Part shown: piece after piece, positions 52,440-54,422 of the stretch
Position numbering within the stretch: position 1 is the stretch's first letter
Layout: each line of letters opens with the position of its first letter
From: Clostridia bacterium
GTDB taxonomy: Bacteria > Bacillota > Clostridia > TANB77 > CAG-508
Assembly: GCA_017477355.1 (NCBI GenBank)
Contig: JAFUWA010000010.1
Location: 1-54,422, forward strand
Reading direction: 5' to 3'
DNA length: 54,422 nucleotides
Made by a program: the position numbers and the translations under genes
Notes under the pieces: generated by a model
What the model was told of the DNA's origin: nothing
Seen by the model: only the letters and a program-made list of their open reading frames with translations
The model's database searches: none

Positions 52440-54422
52440 ATGAAAAAACCAGAATTACTCTCTCCTGTTGGAGATTTTGAATGTTTAAAAGCTGCCGTGC
52501 AAAATGGTGCAGATAGCGTATATTTAGGAGCTAGTCAATTTAATGCTCGTGCTAGAGCAAAAAATTTTGATATGGAAACATTAGCTGAAGCAATCAAATA
52601 TGCCAAACTTCGTGATGTTAAAGTACATATTACTCTTAACATCCTGTTAAAAGATAATGAGTTTAAAGATGCTGTTCGTTTAGCTATTGATTGCTACAAT
52701 TTAGGTGCTGATGCTTTTATTATTCAAGATTTAGGGCTGATTCAATATTTGACCAAAAACTATCCAGAAATTCCTGTACATGCCAGTACTCAAATGACTA
52801 TTCACAATTTAGCTGGATGCAAACAATTAGAATCTATGGGAGTTCAAAGAGTTGTTTTAGCTCGTGAATTAAATGTAGAAGAAATCAAAAATATTTGTGA
52901 AAATACATCATGTGAAATTGAAACTTTTTTACATGGTGCTCTTTGTATTTCTTATTCTGGTCAATGTCTATTCTCTAGTATTATTGGAGGACGCTCACGG
53001 AAATCGTGGATTATGTGCTGGGCCTTGCAGACTTCCTTACACTTTATTAGATGAAACTGAAAGAGAATATGACAAGGGATATTTATTAAGTCCTAGAGAT
53101 TTGATGGGAACCTCTTCCCTTCCAGAATTAATCAAAGCTGGGGTTAACTGTTTTAAGATTGAAGGAAGACTTAAAAATCCAGAATATGTAGGAATTGTTA
53201 CTAGATATTATCGTAAATTAATTGACATTGTATATGACAATTTGGATAAATCAAACGAAGAACTTTTAAAACTTCTTGAAGAGGAAGAAAGCAAAATTAA
53301 TCCTTCTACTTCCATGAGCTATTTAGATGAACTAAAACAAAGTTTTAACCGTGGTGGATTTTCAAAAGGCCATTTTTCAAAAGAAGCTAATAAAGAATTG
53401 ATCTATAAAGAGATGGCAAGCAACAGTGGTTTTTATTTAGGAAAAGTTCAAAATTTCAATCCTAATAAAGGATATATTACATTGAAATTAGAACATTCTA
53501 TTGGAATTGGTGATAAAATTAGTATTGATTCTGATAATTACACTATCTCTGAATTAATGAAACAAAATACAAATATTCGATTAGCAAATATTGGAGAAGT
53601 AGTTACTATTGGAAGAATGAAAGGAAATATTCGTCCTGGTCAAAAAATATACAAATTACAAAGTAGAATATTAAATGATGACATTGCTCCTACTTTTAAA
53701 GAAGATAAAGAATTCAAAAAAATAAAGCTAAATGCTTTTTTAACAATCAAGAAAAATGAAAAGATGACATTAGAAGTTTTTTCTAACAATCTATGTTCCA
53801 TTTACAATAATGAGCGCATTTCTATTTCATCAAATTCTATAATAGAGCCAGCTCAAAATCGTTCTGCAACAAAAGAGGATATCTTTTCTCAAATAACCAA
53901 AACTGGTAATACACCGTTTGAATTTGAAAAAATTGAAATTCAATTAGATGACAATGTTTTTGTACCAGTTAAACTATTAAATGAATTAAGAAGAACTGCT
54001 TTAGAACAATTGCAAAATAAAATTATTGAAAAACATATTCATGCTAGAAACTTAAAATTAAATCCAGAAACATTAGAATTCCATACAACAAATTCAAATT
54101 TAAAAGCTAGTAATTCTATTCATTTATTACTAACAATTTTGCACGAGAATATTGATTATTCGAATTATTTAAATGGAATAGATAAATTATATATTCCTTT
54201 AAAATATTTTCTTTTAAATCAATTTCAAGAGGAATTAATTTCTCTATGTAATCTTTTCAATACCTATGTTTATATGCCAAATATCATAAGAGATTTATGG
54301 AATATAGATTATGATAAAATAGTAAATACTTTCTTTATCAAAGGCTTTGTTATCTCTTCGACTTCTCAAATTGATATAGTAAAGAGGTACAATTTGGAGA
54401 TGATTGGAAATTATAATTTGAA
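52440..54422 (+). CDS. U32 family peptidase, with +1 frameshift at CGGA, runs off the window
   Basis: A U32 peptidase (collagenase-like family): KPELLSPVGDFECLKAAVQNGADSVYLG at the start, PVHASTQMTIHN, then SYSGQCLFSSIIGGRSGNRGLCAGPCR with its cysteines, FKIEGRLKNPEYV, and a long DUF3656-type C-terminal part. Frame 0 at GGA CGC TCA CGG AAA TCG soon stops; the protein resumes one base later as GGA AAT CGT GGA. This restores the almost invariant GGRSGNRG motif (CGGA at 52998-53001). The open frame then reaches the end of the window. The ATG at 52440 follows GGAGG by five bases. Some U32 proteins take part in tRNA or rRNA hydroxylation (RlhA/TrhP); which applies here is open. Confidence 0.92.
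52998..53001 (+). other. CGGA +1 frameshift site in the U32 peptidase
   Basis: The context is TCA CGG AAA in frame 0; the protein resumes as TCA-(C)-GGA-AAT-CGT-GGA in the canonical GGRSGNRG motif. Confidence 0.9.

Overview
The window is AT-rich DNA with clostridial gene content. It carries sporulation genes (yabP, yabQ), a divIC-like gene, rho, secA, prfB, rpoZ, a glycolytic operon and TTG/ATG starts behind strong GGAGG ribosome binding sites. This points to a low-GC, probably endospore-capable member of the Clostridia (Bacillota), likely a gut lineage; I cannot name the species. Almost all genes lie on the minus strand. I see no tRNA, rRNA, CRISPR array or insertion sequence.

The main discovery is a translation anomaly. 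Eight reading-frame breaks, in seven otherwise normal genes, all have the same form: a frame-0 CGG codon followed by A, where the conserved protein resumes exactly one base later with GGA (Gly). The genes are aspartate kinase, a polysaccharide flippase, a metallo-beta-lactamase-fold hydrolase, prfB (twice), a VanW protein, a RecU-type resolvase and a U32 peptidase. I checked every CGG trinucleotide on the coding strands by eye. I found no other in-frame CGG in host-like genes; all others straddle two codons. CGG therefore looks unassigned, and CGGA looks like an obligate +1 frameshift or four-base glycine codon. The one gene that uses CGG as a plain codon lies in a GC-rich two-gene cassette (41.0-41.9 kb) that looks foreign.

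Layout. 0.2-2.5 kb: two small units of unknown proteins. One sits behind a perfect promoter and a terminator-controlled leader resembling the Mn2+ (yybP-ykoY) riboswitch. 2.7-6 kb: a DUF362 protein and two phosphodiester-glycosidase paralogs. 6-9.8 kb: rho, divIC-like, yabQ, yabP and the frameshifted aspartate kinase. 9.9-28.3 kb: a surface-polysaccharide and phosphocholine locus. It holds LicA/LicC/LicD-like genes, a BCCT transporter, glycosyltransferases, a polymerase, a flippase, an acyltransferase, an ornithine-cyclodeaminase homolog and a HAD-nucleotidyltransferase-racemase fusion. Next to it is a GH25 lysozyme with repeats of the choline-binding type, so the locus may both make the phosphocholine decoration and encode a protein that binds it.

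28.5-40.9 kb: MBL hydrolase, a Gld-like ABC system, trmB, VanW, a third glycosidase paralog, prfB, secA, rpoZ and a COG2426 membrane protein. 41.0-41.9 kb: the GC-rich cassettes, which share a 5' leader. 42-43.4 kb: a free-standing YcgQ C-terminal domain and a YezG-like protein. 43.4-50.4 kb: glycolytic operon gap - small membrane protein - pgk - rbsK - nucleoside hydrolase - tpiA - gpmI. 50.5-54.4 kb: an HExxH protein and RecU-like resolvase, then a divergent U32 peptidase that runs off the end. Promoters with 16-18 bp spacers and intrinsic terminators are easy to see and mark most transcription-unit borders. No gene-free stretch exceeds 300 bases.
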